Shown here: piece after piece, positions 41,817 to 54,827 of the stretch | Layout: the number at the start of each line of letters is the position of its first letter | Numbering within the stretch: the stretch's first letter is position 1 | Origin: Siniperca chuatsi | Lineage: Eukaryota; Chordata; Actinopteri; Centrarchiformes; Sinipercidae | Direction: 5' to 3' | Assembly: GCF_020085105.1 (NCBI RefSeq) | Contig: NC_058058.1 | Span: 337,501 to 401,500 of the forward strand | DNA length: 64,000 nt | Program-made: the position numbers and the translations under genes | The notes under the pieces: generated by a model | Seen by the model: only the letters and a program-made list of their open reading frames with translations | Told to the model about the DNA's origin: nothing | Database searches by the model: none

Positions 41817-44265
41817 CTTCAGTAACAGCAGTATCTGCAGTAACTTCAGTAACTGCAGTAACTTCAGTAACAGTAACTGCAGTAAATTCAGTAACAGCAG
41901 TAACTGCAGTAACTTTAGTAACAGTAACTGCAGTAAATTCAGTAACAGCAGTAACTGCAGTAACAGCAGTAACAGTAACTACAGTAACAGCAGTAACTTC
42001 AGTAACAGTAACAGCAGTAACAGTAACTGCAGTAACAGCAGTAACTTCAGTAACAGCAGTAACTTCAGTAACAGCAGTAACAGTAACTGCAGTAACTGCA
42101 GTAACAGCAGTAACAGCAGTAACAGCAGTAACTGCAGTAACAGCAATAACTTCAGTAACAGTAACTACAGTAACAGCAGTAACAGCAGTAACTTTAGTAA
42201 CTGCAATAACTTCAGTAACAGTAACTGCAGTAACTACAGTAACAGCAGTAACAGCAGTAACTACAGTAACAGCAGTAACAGCAGTAACTTTAGTAACTGC
42301 AATAACTTCAGTAACAGTAACAGCAGTAACAGTAACTGCAGTAACAGCAGTAACTTCAGTAACAGTAACAGCAGTAACAGTAACTTCAGTAACAGTAACA
42401 GCAGTAACAGTAACTGCAGTAACAGTAACTTCAGTAACAGTAACTACAGTAACTACAGTAACAGCAATAACAGCAGTAACTGCAAAAACAGTAACTACAG
42501 TAACAGCAGTAACAGTAACTACAGTAACTACAGTAACTGCAGTAACAGCAGTAACAACAGTAACTGCAGTAACAGCAGTAACTGCAGTAACTGCAGTAAC
42601 TGCAGTAACTACAGTAACTACAGTAACAGCAGTAACTACAGTAACTGCAGTAACTACAGTAACAGCAGTAACTTTAGTAACTGCAATAACTTCAGTAACA
42701 GTAACTGCAGTAACTACAGTAACAGCAGTAACTGCAACAGTAACAGTAACTACAGTAACTACAGTAACTAGTAACAGTAACTGCAGTAACAGTAACTACA
42801 GTAACTGCAGTAACTACAGTAACTACAGTAACAGTAACTACAGTAACAGTAACTACAGTAACTGGCAGTAACAGCAGTAACAGCAGTAACAGCAGTAACT
42901 ACAGTAACTACAGTAACTAGCAAACAGCAGTAACTACAGTAACTGCAGTAACTGCAGTAACTAACAGTAACTAACAGTAACAGTAACAGTAACTAGTAAC
43001 TTCAGTAACTAACAGTAACAGTAACTACAGTAACAAACTGCAACTTCAGTAACAGCAGTAACTACAACAGTAACTTCAGTAACTTCAGTAACTAACAGTA
43101 ACTACAGTAACAGCAGTAACTACAGTAACAGCAGTAACAACAGTAACAGTAACTGCAGTAACAGTAACTACAGTAACTTCAGTAACTGCAGTAACTGCAG
43201 TAACACAGTAACTACAGTAACAGTAACTGCAGTAACTACAGTAACAGTAACTACAGTAACAGTAACTACAGTAACAGTAACTTCAGTAACAGCAGTAACA
43301 GCAGTAACTACAGTAACAGTAACTGCAGTAACTTTAGTAACAGTAACTACAGTAACAGCAGTAACTGCAGTAACAGCAGTAACTACAGTAACAGTAACTA
43401 CAGTAACAGTAACTACAGTAACAGTAACTACAGTAACAGTAACTGCAGTAACAGTAACTACAGTAACAGTAACTTCAGTAACAACAGTAACTACAGTAAC
43501 AGCAGTAACTTCAAACTAACAGTAACACAGTAACTAGCAGTAACTACAGTAACAGCAGTAACTAGTAACTACAGTAACAGCAACTGCAACAGTAACTACA
43601 GTAACAGTAACTGCAGTAACTGTAACTGCAGTAACTACAGTAACAGTAGCACAGTAACTGCAGTAACACAGTAACTACAGTAACTAAGTAACATCAGTAA
43701 CTGCAGTAACAACAGTAACTACAGTAACAGTAACTACAGTAACTTCAGTAACTGCAGTAACTACAGTAACAGTAACTACAGTAACTACAGTAACAGTAAC
43801 TGCAGTAACTACAGTAACAGTAACTTCAGTAACAGTAACTAAACTAACTGCAGTAACAGCAGTAACAGTAACTACAGTAACTGCAGTAACAGTAACAGTA
43901 ACTGCAGTAACTTCAGTAACAGCAGTAACAGTAACTGCAGTAACAGTAACTACAGTAACTTCAGTAACTGCAGTAACTGCAGTAACAGCAGTAACTGTAG
44001 TAACTTCAGTAACAGCAGTAACAGTAACTGCAGTAACAGTAACTTCAGTAACTACAGTAACAGCAGTAACTGTAGTAACTGCAATAACAGCAGTAACTGT
44101 AGTAACTACAGTAACTACAGTAACTACAGTAACAGCAGTAACTGCAGTAACAGTAACAGCAGTAACAGTAACTTCAGTAACTTCAGTAACTACAGTAACA
44201 GCAGTAACTGTAGTAACTTCAGTAACAGCAGTAACAGTAACTGCAGTAACAGTAACTACAGTAAT
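41817..44265. repeat. Mixed 6/9/12-bp AGTAAC array, about 2.4 kb
   Basis: CAGTAACAGTAACTACAGTA-type DNA where six-base (AGTAAC) and nine-base (NNCAGTAAC) steps mix. Less regular than the array at 40773, with stops appearing after 42770. Confidence 0.96.
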
Positions 44266-44299
44266 TGTGGGAAGGGATTCAAGAGAAACCAACTGAATA

Positions 44300-44763
44300 G
44301 AAACTGATATTTATGGGATGTCGCTTTAACAGAATGACAGCTGTGATCAATACACGCACGCGCGCGCCCCGGGCCTCATCAGGGTAATTGAATATTCCCT
44401 CTGCAGACTCACAGGGGGCAGAGACACGCGCGCGCACTCGCACATTCAGCATTATCGTGACTGCCCCCCCAGTGCGTGCATGGGTGCGCGTGTCCGCCGG
44501 TGCCTCTCGGTGTGTGGACGGTCAGACCGGAGCTGTGCACCGACATCAGACCTGGAACATTATCGGGACGTTTTCCCTCGTTTTCTTTTGACTGTGTCGG
44601 GACGGACGGACGGACGGACGGTGAGCCGCCGGTGAAACCCGGACAGACCCCGGTGCTGCTGCTGCTGGACTTCTCTTTTTCGCTCCGGTGTGTTGCTGTG
44701 GAAACATCCGCCAGCTTCTTGTGAACATGCAGCTGCAGGGAGCGACGGCCTGAAGCTGAGCAG
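44300..44763 (+). promoter_or_regulatory. CpG-rich promoter and probable non-coding first exon of npr1
   Basis: GC- and CpG-rich DNA (CGCACGCGCGCGCCCCGGGC near 44357, GGACGGACGGACGGACGG near 44603). It ends at a good donor, AAGCTGAGCAG/GTAACC (44763/44764). An untranslated first exon is expected because the coding exon at 48915 is preceded by a splice acceptor at 48881-48882. The transcription start is not known, and the exon could belong to another transcript. Confidence 0.4.
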
Positions 44764-45375
44764 GTAACCAGAACATTTCGAACTTCTCACCGGGATCAGA
44801 GGCACTTCAGGGGCCGGTCACAGGATCCTGGTGCTCGGATCCTCAAGTGTCTCGTTGTTTGCTGAACGCTTTCCAGTCCCGCAGGTTCGGGGGGCGGCCG
44901 GCGCTGTGGCCGTCTCCTCCCCGGTTCATCGGATTCGGTCGGAACGTTTCTTGTCCAAATGAAAGCTTTATTAAAACGCTTCAGACCACAGAACAGTGCA
45001 GGACGGGACGTAGTGCTGCAGAAGTACAACAATAACAGTACAGCATGTGTTCTGGATGTGTATTATAGATCAGTACAGTAAATATCACGTGATAAACTCC
45101 ACCTGAGGAAACACTAAAAGACCTCACAGCAATATTAAACTCTGACAGAATATTAGAGCTGAGTTTATAATAACTGACAGCAGACTGTGACAGCTGTAAT
45201 ATTATAATGTTAATAAACACAGTGTGACAATGAAGAAAAACAGAAACAAAGTTATGAGTTAAAGAAAAACTGGCAGAACAACAAACTATCTGAAACTTAA
45301 CTTGTGTATTTTAAAAACTGAGATCCAAACGTGTTTTCTGACGAATACAGAGTTCGTTCATTGACCAGAACTGAA
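44764..45375. other. Presumed npr1 intron, no element recognised
   Basis: AT-rich after 45000; no coding signal. Confidence 0.4.
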
Positions 45376-45657
45376 CAAGGCAGACAGACAGGCAGGCAGA
45401 GAGACAGGCAGACAGACAGGCAGACAGAGAGACAGGCAGACAGGCAGGCAGACAGAGAGACAGGCAGACAGGCAGACAGGCAGACAGAGAGACAGACAGA
45501 GACAGAGAGACAGGCAGACAGACAGGCAGAGAGAGAGAGAGAGAGAGACAGACGGCAGAGACAGAGAGACAGGCAGACAGACAGACAGACAGAGACAGAG
45601 AGACAGGCAGACAGACAGGCAGAGAGAGAGAGAGAGCAGAGAGACAGGCAGACAGAC

Positions 45658-45694
<37 letters not shown>

Positions 45695-46436
45695 CAGACA
45701 GACGGCAGAGAGACAGACAGACAGACAGACAGGCAGACAGACAGGCAGACAGACAGGAAGGGAGACAGACAGACAGACAGAGAGAGAGAGAGAGAGAGCA
45801 GAGAGACAGGCAGACAGACGGCAGAGAGACAGGCAGACAGACAGACAGACAGACAGGCAGACAGAGAGACAGGCAGAGAGACAGAGAGACAGGCAGACAG
45901 ACAGGCAGGCAGAGAGACAGAGAGACAGAGAGACAGGCAGACAGAGAGACAGGCAGACAGAGAGACAGACAGAGACAGAGAGACAGGCAGAGAGAGAGAG
46001 AGAGAGAGACAGACGGCAGAGACAGAGAGAGAGAGAGAGATAGCAGACAGACAGACAGACAGACAGGCAGACAGACAGACAGACAGACAGGCAGACAGAC
46101 AGGAAGGGAGACAGACAGACAGGCAGAGAGAGAGAGAGAGAGAGACAGGCAGACAGACGGCAGAGAGACAGGCAGACAGACAGGCAGACAGACAGGCAGA
46201 CAGAGAGACAGGCAGAGAGACAGAGAGACAGGCAGACAGACAGGCAGGCAGAGAGACAGAGAGACAGGCAGAGAGACAGAGAGACAGGCAGACAGAGAGA
46301 TAGGCAGAGAGAGAGAGAGAGAGACAGACGGCAGAGACAGAGAGAGACAGAGAGACAGACAGGCAGACAGGCAGACAGAGAGACAGGCAGGCAGACAGAG
46401 ACAGAGAGACAGACAGAGAGACAGACAGGCAGGTGT
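45376..46436. repeat. (CAGA)n/(GAGA)n array, about 1.06 kb
   Basis: Imperfect tandem array of CAGACAGACAGGCAGA and GAGAGAGA blocks, with higher-order copies (CAGACGGCAGAGACAGAGAG recurs). The long Arg-Gln-Thr-Asp open frame is an artefact. Confidence 0.96.
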
Positions 46437-47430
46437 AGGAACTATTTTCTCTCTGCAGATAGTTCCTACATGACGCTGCTCACAGCAGACCTGTGGATTT
46501 TCTTGAGTAACTTGTTGTTAATGGCGTCGCCTGTCGAAACGATCAAACAGGTGCGTCCACTGATGCTTTACCTGCTCGTAAAATCTCCACTGCGTCCGCG
46601 GCGTCTAACGTGTCTCTCTCTGTTTCTCTGCAAACACCCGTTAATATACCTCATCTGCAGTCGCTCTACTGAACGTTAAAGCAGTCACTGTTTTAAAGTC
46701 CTGATCAAATGCTTCACATTTTCCATATGATATATTTTGTCCCAGTCCCCGATACTGGTCTCGGTTGCTGGTCCCCTGATCCGTAAAGGTTGGGAGCTCC
46801 TGTTTCAAAACACTGAACATGTTCAGAAACACATGAGCTCATGTTGTCTGGACCTTTTCAGAAAATGTTCTTTCCTACAGTGTTCGTACGATGTTAAATA
46901 ATAACTACACTGACACTCGCAGCATGTTTCAGACCATATATATATCTATATATATATATAGATATATATATTTATTTCTATAATCTCCAGCTGCAGTCAG
47001 GCAGCAGTGTTTCGTGTGTTATCTGCATGTTCTTTACTCTGCTGCTGTTTCGTAACAACACTTACATAAGACTGAAGGCTGCAGGAGAACAATGGCTCAT
47101 ACACACTAAAACACATGCACACTAACACACACACTAACACACTAAAACACACACACGTGTTGCCTCCTGTTGGTGTTAAGTGAACGTAAAGTTTGCATTA
47201 TGTGCTCATTCATTCGGGGCCGTGAGGACTCTCAGTGTTTGAATCCAGGTTTTTGGGAGATTTGAATAGAAATACTTTTCAGCCAACAAATAAAAGAGTC
47301 AGTATTTCTCACCCAGATTCTGAAACCTGGCAGAGTGAAAAGGCTTTAAAACAGCATTTAGACGAGTCCCTGAGGGGCCCGGGACGATCAAAGGGATAAA
47401 GAATACAAAAGTACACTATAAAATAATATA
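46437..47430. other. Presumed npr1 intron
   Basis: No coding signal. An AT-rich imperfect palindrome (TATATATCTATATATATATA) is at 46937-46970. Confidence 0.45.
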
Positions 47431-47431
47431 A

Positions 47432-48025
47432 TCTACAGCGGTGTGAAAAAGTGTTTGCCTTCCTGATTTCTTATTGTTTTGCATGTTTGTCAAACTTAAA
47501 TGTTTCAGATCATCAAACAAATTTAAATATTAGTCAAAGATAACACAAGTAAACACAAAATGCAGTTTTTAAATGAAGGCTGTTATTATTAAGGGAAAAC
47601 AAAATCCAAACCTACATGGCCCTGTGTGAAATAGTGATTTCCCCCTAAACCTAATAACTGGTTGCTCCACCCTTAGCAGCAACAACTGCAGTCAAGCGTT
47701 TGCGATAACTTGCAGTGAGTCTTTTACAGCGCTGTGGAGGAGTTTTGGCCCACTCATCTTTGCAGAATTGTTGTAATTCAGCCACATTGGAGGGTTTTCG
47801 AGCATGAACTGCCTTTTTAAGGTCATGCCACAGCATCTCAATAGGATTCAGGTCAGGACTGTGACTAGGCCACTCCAAAGTCTCCATTTTGTTCTTCTTC
47901 AGCCATTCAGAGGTGGACTTGCTGGTGTGTTTTGGATCATTGTCCTGCTGCAGAACCCAAGTTCGCTTCAGCTTGAGGTCACGAACAGATGGCCGGACAT
48001 TCTGAGTTTTATCCAAAGGACGGAC
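47432..48025 (-). mobile_element. Tc1/mariner element fragment, transposase C-terminal part
   Basis: An intact minus-strand frame (48016-47651) gives the transposase C-terminus: WVLQQDNDPKHTSKSTSEWL with the second catalytic Asp, PSHSPDLNPIEMLWHDLKKA with the final acidic residue, and the end VVAAKGGATSY. The first Asp and the N-terminal DNA-binding part are missing; the copy breaks near 48025. The other end, CAGCGGTGTGAAAAAGTGTT (47438), is a typical terminus of this teleost family. Inactive. Confidence 0.88.
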
Positions 48026-48882
48026 TGAATTCCCCTAAAAAAAAAATTGGCGAGCCACCAACCAAACTCTGTACAATTTGAGAATTTTTTTAAAATCACA
48101 AAATTGTATTTGTTCATTTAACTGTTATATATATCTAATTATATTTTCTGTAAATTGTATCTCTGTATATGATGACCTGGCGTGTAGTTCTAGTGGAGAA
48201 TACTAAATTCCTTTCATTCTAAGTAATTTTTTATTAATTATTTTGCCTCAACACTATCACATTTCGTATAAAGATATATAAGCCTTTAAAAATGTGTCTC
48301 CTCCTCTTCATGCCAAAGTTTCAGAGATGTTTCAGAGGACATGTCCTCAGCGGCAGCCATGGCCGCCAAATGTTTTTGGTTAATAAGTAGATTTATCTAG
48401 TTCACTTACAAACGAGTATTGCTGCCAATGAGAACCAAACACGTTTCAGGCATTGTGATTGGTTCACTTACTCTACAGTTATGATCTTCATCATCCACAG
48501 ACATCTTACACCATCGTTGTGATTTAGTTCTTTGGCAAAAGCTTATTCCTTATTCATATTCACGCACTACCTAAGCATTATTTAACTGACAAATATCTCT
48601 CTTGTAGCCCAGTTATGTCCATGATCTCCATATTTGCGACCCTCTGTGGCCCCACATACACACACGGGCCCCATATGGAGCTAATGGCCAGCAGTTTATG
48701 GAGCCCACGTGGACACACTGGCTGAGTTCCCAGAAATCCCAGCAGCTGCTGAAGGGGATCCATCATTAATTATTCTAACAGGCAAAGCTTTTATTGTGAA
48801 ACTGGAGGAAAAGTTTGTCCTCGGTTTAATTCAAACAAAGTTTTATCCTTAATTCATGTTTGTGGTCTGTTTTTCCCTGCAG
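48026..48882. other. Presumed npr1 intron to the acceptor of the start-codon exon
   Basis: AT-rich, no coding signal. It ends with the pyrimidine tract and acceptor TTTTTCCCTGCAG at 48870-48882. Confidence 0.5.
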
Positions 48883-48914
48883 TTCGTCTGAGAACTGTTA
48901 GACTCCTCGTCATC

Positions 48915-51900
48915 ATGCTGTCCAGGTGGCTCCGCCCCTTACTGCTCCTCCTCTTCTTCCTCATCGAGTCAGCTGAGTCCTCTCTCTCTGCTGACAACAC
49001 CACAGAGGATCTTCAGGAGGTGACTCTGGCAGCCATCTTGCCCCTAACCAACACAGACTATGCGTGGGCGTGGCCTCGCGTGGCGCCGGCGCTCCATCAG
49101 GCAGTGCGGCGGGTGAACTCAGACCCCTGGCTTCTACCGGGCCTGAAGCTCCAGCTGGTTCATGGCAGCTCTGAGAACCGTGACGGCTTCTGCTCGGACT
49201 CCATTGCGCCACTGGTCGCCGTCGACATCAAACTCTCCCATGACCCCTGGGCCTTCATCGGCCCCGGCTGTGACTACTCCTCCTCCCCCGTCGCCCGCTT
49301 CACCACCCACTGGGACGTTCCCATGGTCACGGCCGGCGCCCGAGCCATCGGCTTCGAGAGCTACGCGTCAGTCACCAACACGGGCCCCACCCACAAGAAG
49401 CTGGGCGAGTTCGGTATGAGGATCCAGAAGACGTTCGGCTGGCGGCAACACGCCATGCTCATCTTCAGCGACAAGAAGGACGCCAACGACGACCGGCCGT
49501 GCTACTTTGCGGTGGAGGGCCTCTACACACTGCTAGGTAAAAGCAACATCACCATCCGCGACCACATCATCGAGGCCGACAACGTCAACTACAAGTCAGT
49601 GGTCCAGGCTATCCGCGACAATGGCAGAGGTCAGACGCTTCAACTACTTTCACTGTGTGGTTTAATTTGATTCTTCCTCTTCTTTACTTCTCTCCTTCAT
49701 TCAGTAGTTAGTGGTCAGAGAGAACGGCTGAGATTAGACGCTTCAACTGCTTTCTGTTTTAGTTTCTCTCTGAGGTCACTTCACTGCTTTTTCATTCCCT
49801 TTGACTCGTCTTGTGTTTTCCCGCCTCACTTTCCTCATTCTTCTTCTCCTTTCCCTTGTTCCTTCCTTCCTTCCTTTTCCCTCCCTGTTTTCTTTGATTT
49901 TTTCTGTCTTTCCTCCTCCTGCTGCTGTTTCTCCTCGTTAAATGATGGTTAATTATTATTTGATGTTGTGCTTCAGTAGTTACTGACTGATCTGTGTGTG
50001 TGTTCAGTGTGTGTGTGTGTGTGTTACACACCTGTAAATAATCAGTAACTGGTATTTACAGCAGAGAGGAAGAAATTACTCTAATTCTCTCTCTTTCCTC
50101 TCTTTTGTTTCTTCTTGCTGTTAAACAATCTGTTATGAATGTGAAGGCTTTTATTCTGATACAGCTTTTAAAAAGGTGACATTTCATGGATTCACTCACA
50201 GGGTTGAAGTAAATCCATGTGAATCTTTCATATTTAGTTAAACCCCGCCGACCAATAACCAGCTGTTCTGACAGAGCTGACCTCTGATTGGACAGAGAGG
50301 CGGAGAGTCCAAAATTCCTGTCAGAGAATAAACTGCTCCAGAGAGCTGGTTTACACACAGGAGGACATCTTACTGATACAGTTTTTAATAAACTCTGGAC
50401 ACTCAGTGTCACGTTAGCCACCGAGCTAACTAGCCTTTTCAGTAACATTTTATTGAATGAAATAATGAACCCTCCTGAGAACTAAATGTCAAGTAAACAG
50501 AGCAGTAGAGAGAAACCAGAGAGCAGCTCAGAGAGAGACTGTGACTGACTGGTATTAGCATGTTCCTGATTGGCTAGCGTGTTAGCTGTTAGCTCACCAG
50601 TTACAGTAGTTCATCAAAGTCACCAATGTGTCTCAGTTCGCGCCCTTCTGTACTTTCACTTGCTATTTTGAGTGCATAAGTGCGTTCACGTTGACAGTTA
50701 TGACAAAATGCAGTGCACTACGAGTACCCGGATGGTGTACTCATAACAGCTGGTGTGGAACGCTGGACACCTCTCACACTTGATGGTCGCCATCTTGGCT
50801 ACGTAGCGCAAGGGTAATGGTTCATTTAGCAGCCTGTAATGATTTGGTACCGCAAACGTTAATGTAAATTCTAGCTAGCTAGCTAGCTAGCTAACAAGCA
50901 AGTAAAAGTAAAATCACGTTCAAGTTTTAATGTTGTCAAGTGAGCAAACAAGCCGGCAGATATTATGGCCGGCGACAATTGCAGCCATTCGCCATTAAAA
51001 AGAAGAGAAGAAGAAGAAGAAGCGGTCAAATGTTGCGATAAGTGCACAACAGCTGTGTTCGATCTGAGACAACACTACCTGTCGAAATTTACACACTACG
51101 CAAGTAAGTACATATTGTACATGGTGTACTACAAGGAAGTGTACTAACGTAAGTATCCGAATTGAGACGCAGCTCAAGACAAATATTTCACAAAGATGTG
51201 CAGATGAATTTCACGGTGACACTTCCTGGTGTGAGAACATGGAGTCATTCAAGTCTGAAGGGCTCATCCTATAGCGAGCAGGAAGGAGATCAGAGACTTT
51301 TCAAAATAAAGTGTCAGACAGGCGGACAACACGCACACAATAATTGCTCCTGTTGTCCTCTAACTGAGGCCATCTGGTACCGCCGCCAACGACACTGAGA
51401 GTAATTACCTGTGTGTGTGTGTGAGTCATTTTGGTTCAGTTAAAAACACAGTCGACTCTTACAGAAACAAACAGACTCAGTGCCACTTTATTAGGAACAC
51501 CTCAGGGACTGAAAGCACGTTATTGGGGGTTGGGAGGCCAGAAAAGGTGGAGGCTTATTTATATATGACAAGTGTCTGATGTGTTTGTTAACGCGCATGT
51601 AATTTATTGCTTAATTCATGCATGATAGTTACACTATAGTTGGATATTTGACCTTGTTTATAATAATAATTCACACAAATGAAACCATGCTGTGATGTTG
51701 GCTGCTAATAAGTCAGATATCAACTGTCAGTGTGATGCCTGTCGCTCAGTCCAGCTGCTGGTCGTCTGCTTTCCAGTAACGAGTACCATACAGCTCCATG
51801 AATGTAGTGCAGGAAAAATGTATATATTCTATAGTTCCCTCTGAGATGTAGTGGAGTACTAAGTATTATTAAGTCATTTAGTACTTAAGTAACATAAAAT

Positions 51901-52969
51901 GGAAATACTCAAGTAAAGTACAAGTACCTCAAAATTACAGTACAGTTGGATAGAAAACATGAAAAGACTGTCGGGATACGTCCGAGCTGGGAATCAGATC
52001 AGCTGAACCTCTGACGTCACACCTCAAGCTCAAGCTCGGTCAAACTCAGCTACAGCTCGTTGGGGGTCTGTGATAATCACCATGGTGACTGACGAGCCGA
52101 GTGATGAGGTCATCAGTGAGGGACAGTTAACCTCTGAGGAGGAAACTGGACACTGAATCTGCAGAGATGAACACAGAGTCAGACCACGTTTACAGTCTGA
52201 TGCGTTCACAAGGAAAAATCCTTTCAGTTCGGTTAGAGACAAACTGTTTTATCACTGCGAGGAACCTTCTCCTTTATTCCGCTCATGGATTATAGATGTA
52301 TTAATAAATGTGATATGGCGCCTCCACTCAGTCAGTGGTCAACTATAAAATAAAAGTGAGAGGGCGCCATCTTAGATTCGGATGTCCAGTTCTTAAAATA
52401 CATGATCCATTCTCTCCTCCTTCCTCGATTCCTGTCTTTTCTTCTTCTACAGTTTCCTTCTGTTTGTTCCTCTCTCCTCCTCATCTTTTCATCGTTCCTT
52501 CCTCCATCTCTTCTTCTTCTTTCATAAAAAATACAGGTTCTTATTTCTTCTCTACTTCTTCTTCAGTCGTGTACCTGTGCTGTCCCTGGGACATCTTCAG
52601 GACTCTGATGGTCCAGTTCTGGAGGGAGGGGGTGGAGTTGGAGGACTACGTCTTCTTCTTCATTGATCTTTTTGCTGAGGGTTTGGGGGGGCCTGGCCCT
52701 GTCCGGCCTTGGTACAGAGGAGACCAGGACGACTTTGCCGCCCGCTACACCTTCAGGGTGAGACACTAATCTGATGCTTTTACTGTTGTTCACACCTTCA
52801 GAAGCTTTTTACTGTTTTTAATATTAATAATAACACTGACTTCCTGTCACAAGTGTTAAAATCCAGTTAAAGAGACCAACAGGACTGCGAAACGTACATG
52901 ATCAAAATTTATTTGGTTGGTTTGTTTTTAATCAGTAAACTATATTTTCTTCCTGTCTGTCTCTCTGCC

Positions 52970-53014
<45 letters not shown>

Positions 53015-53067
53015 GCCTGTCTGTCTCTCTCTGTCTGTCTCTCTGTCTGTCTCTGTCTGTCTGTCTC

Positions 53068-53110
<43 letters not shown>

Positions 53111-54827
53111 GTCTGTCTGTCTGTCTGTCTGTCTGTTGTCAGAGTGTGAAGGTGCTGACCTACCTGGAGCCTCAGAATCCAGAATATCTTCAATTTGTTG
53201 AAACTCTGAAGAACGACGCAAAGGAAATGTTCAACTTGACCATCAAAGACTCTCTGGTAGCAGACGCACTCACTGCCATACTGTTTTATTACAGCAATAT
53301 TCATGTTAGTATGAAAGATGGGATTATTATTCTTACAGCCAGTAGGTGGTTTGAGGGGGGACGCCATCCCCCTTGTTAGCAAAATGACCAAAAACCCGTC
53401 CCCCTTGTTGACCTGCTCAGAAGCTGCTGTGCTTCGTCTCGTAGCGGCGCTGCTTTTAATACTCGCCACGGTCTCTGAACATGTGAGACGTCCTGGTGTC
53501 GAGCTGCCTGGGGGGACACTGAACACGTCAGAGTCCGTTCTGGATTCAAAGCTCTGTTTCCGCTGTCTACTTTTCAGAGCTCGCCATGTGAAATGATTTC
53601 TCCGACTCGTCTCTCCCTGTGTGTGCGTTCCTCACTCACTGACTCGCCGGCCGCTAAACCGACGCCGTAAAGGCTGGAAAAGCTGCGCCTTAAATTACAA
53701 ACGCTCCGTCAAAATGTAATAATTCTCTAATTCTGTAATGTTCTCTGCAGCAGACGGGGGAAAGAGAAAGTGCGGCAGCAGCGCGACAGAGGCCGGCATA
53801 AATGAACAGTTTGGAGCATAAGTGCCCTTGAATGCTCATAAACTTCTTTGTTTTTTTGCTGTTTTGACTTATTTTTTCAAATAAAACAAATCTTTGTGCA
53901 ACAAATAGAGTGTTTACGTGATAACGTAATAATTATACATTATTTTAGTAAATACTCCTAAAAGTCAGTTCAAGTGTAAAAAATAGGCTACCTGGAAGAA
54001 GAGATTTACAAATCGCCCACCAGTTTATAAATGAAACTATATATTTGGGAGGCATTTTTGAAGATTAATGTCTTCAGTAGGAACCAATGGGCTCGGAGAG
54101 CAGAGACAGGAAGTCAGACAGTATTCAGAGACGGACTAACGTATTGTTTGTTTGGGGCTGTGTTCAAAATCACACACTAACATCCTGAGTCCTGCACACT
54201 CAGTCAGTGCGTACTGCGTACTACATGAACGATTAAGTATGCGATCACCAGCAGACTGTTCACACTGCAACACGTCTTCTCTACATCAGCTGACCGTATC
54301 GATCACAATGTGACCGCTCCGAGCTGCCGCTGAATGAAAATTGATTATCACAAATGTAAATCAACATCACCTCTTCCCCTCAGTGTAATATTTTCCAGTA
54401 TTATTTTAAGGCTAATTAAAGAAACGGAGGAATAACGGTGGTTCGTGGCTGGCCTGCCGGCTGGCTCGCCGGCTGGCTCGCCGGCTGGCTCGCCGCAATA
54501 CTTGGAGCACATTTTGAAATTTTCTGAAACTGCCAATATTCGAAATCTACACAGTTGATTTCTCGCCTCAATACTCAGAAATTCTTGCTAATCTAGTTTA
54601 CAGGATAATAGGTCAGCTGTTTGAAACAGAATCGTGCAGGTGAAGTGACCTGATGTCTCTCTGTCAGTATAACCTGATAGCTGGAGGTTTCCATGATGGA
54701 GTGATGATGTACTCTCAGGCTCTGAACGAGACGCTGAGCGAGCAGAGAGGAGGACCGGGAGCAGGAGGAGTCCAGAGGCCCAGGGGAGACGTGGTGACCA
54801 GGAGGATGTGGAACAGAACCTTCCCAG
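48915..54827 (+). CDS. npr1: Natriuretic peptide receptor guanylyl cyclase, 5' four coding exons
   Basis: Cell-surface receptor for natriuretic peptides; the family makes cGMP with an intracellular cyclase. Exons 48915-49629, 52567-52757, 53143-53256 and 54668-54827 join in frame to 393 codons plus one base, with GT/AG borders. A signal peptide starts [20 protein letters not shown]. The ligand-binding domain follows: [40 protein letters not shown], the FIGPGCDY Cys/chloride-site region, [22 protein letters not shown], then [44 protein letters not shown] and [11 protein letters not shown]-glycosylation motifs include NTT, NIT, NLT, NET and [12 protein letters not shown] and the SSEN block favour npr1 over npr2. 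The membrane, kinase-homology and cyclase parts were not found downstream and probably lie beyond the window. A start upstream of M1 is unlikely because a splice acceptor lies 33 bases before it. Confidence 0.9.
50626..51172. mobile_element. Non-autonomous DNA transposon with short inverted ends
   Basis: In the npr1 intron. Left end GTGTCTCAGTTCGCGCCCTT and right end (reverse complement) GCGTCTCAATTCGGATACTT match in their first 12-15 bases. The body contains (CTAG)n-like GCTAGCTAGCTAGCTAGC at 50872-50898 and an (AAG)n run. Superfamily not assigned. Confidence 0.55.
51478..51950. mobile_element. Two dispersed-repeat fragments in npr1 intron
   Basis: 51478-51508 reads CAGTGCCACTTTATTAGGAA, a familiar end of a teleost repeat. 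51830-51945 carries GTAGTGGAGTACTAAGTATT and ATACTCAAGTAAAGTACAAG, the same family seen near 14500. Confidence 0.5.
52952..53136. repeat. (CTGT)n tract before npr1 coding exon 3
   Basis: About 185 bases of TCTG/CTGTCTCT repeat running to within five bases of the acceptor TTGTCAG (53136-53142), so the microsatellite forms the pyrimidine tract. Confidence 0.95.
54160..54500. repeat. DNA-transposon-like fragment and GGCTGGCTCGCC tandem repeat
   Basis: 54165-54260 has GGGCTGTGTTCAAAATCACA and AGTGCGTACTGCGTACTACA, typical of the ends of a common teleost DNA element. 54450-54494 is a 12-bp tandem GGCTGGCTCGCC, about 3.5 copies. Both lie in npr1 intron 3. Confidence 0.55.

Noticed and set aside
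40742-44292. Val-Thr-Ala and Ser-Asn repeat proteins
   Set aside because: Nine-base repeats hold the frame open; there is no start context, signal or conserved domain.
45331-46473. Arg-Gln-Thr-Asp repeat protein of 380 codons
   Set aside because: Translation of CAGA/GAGA repeats inside a presumed npr1 intron.
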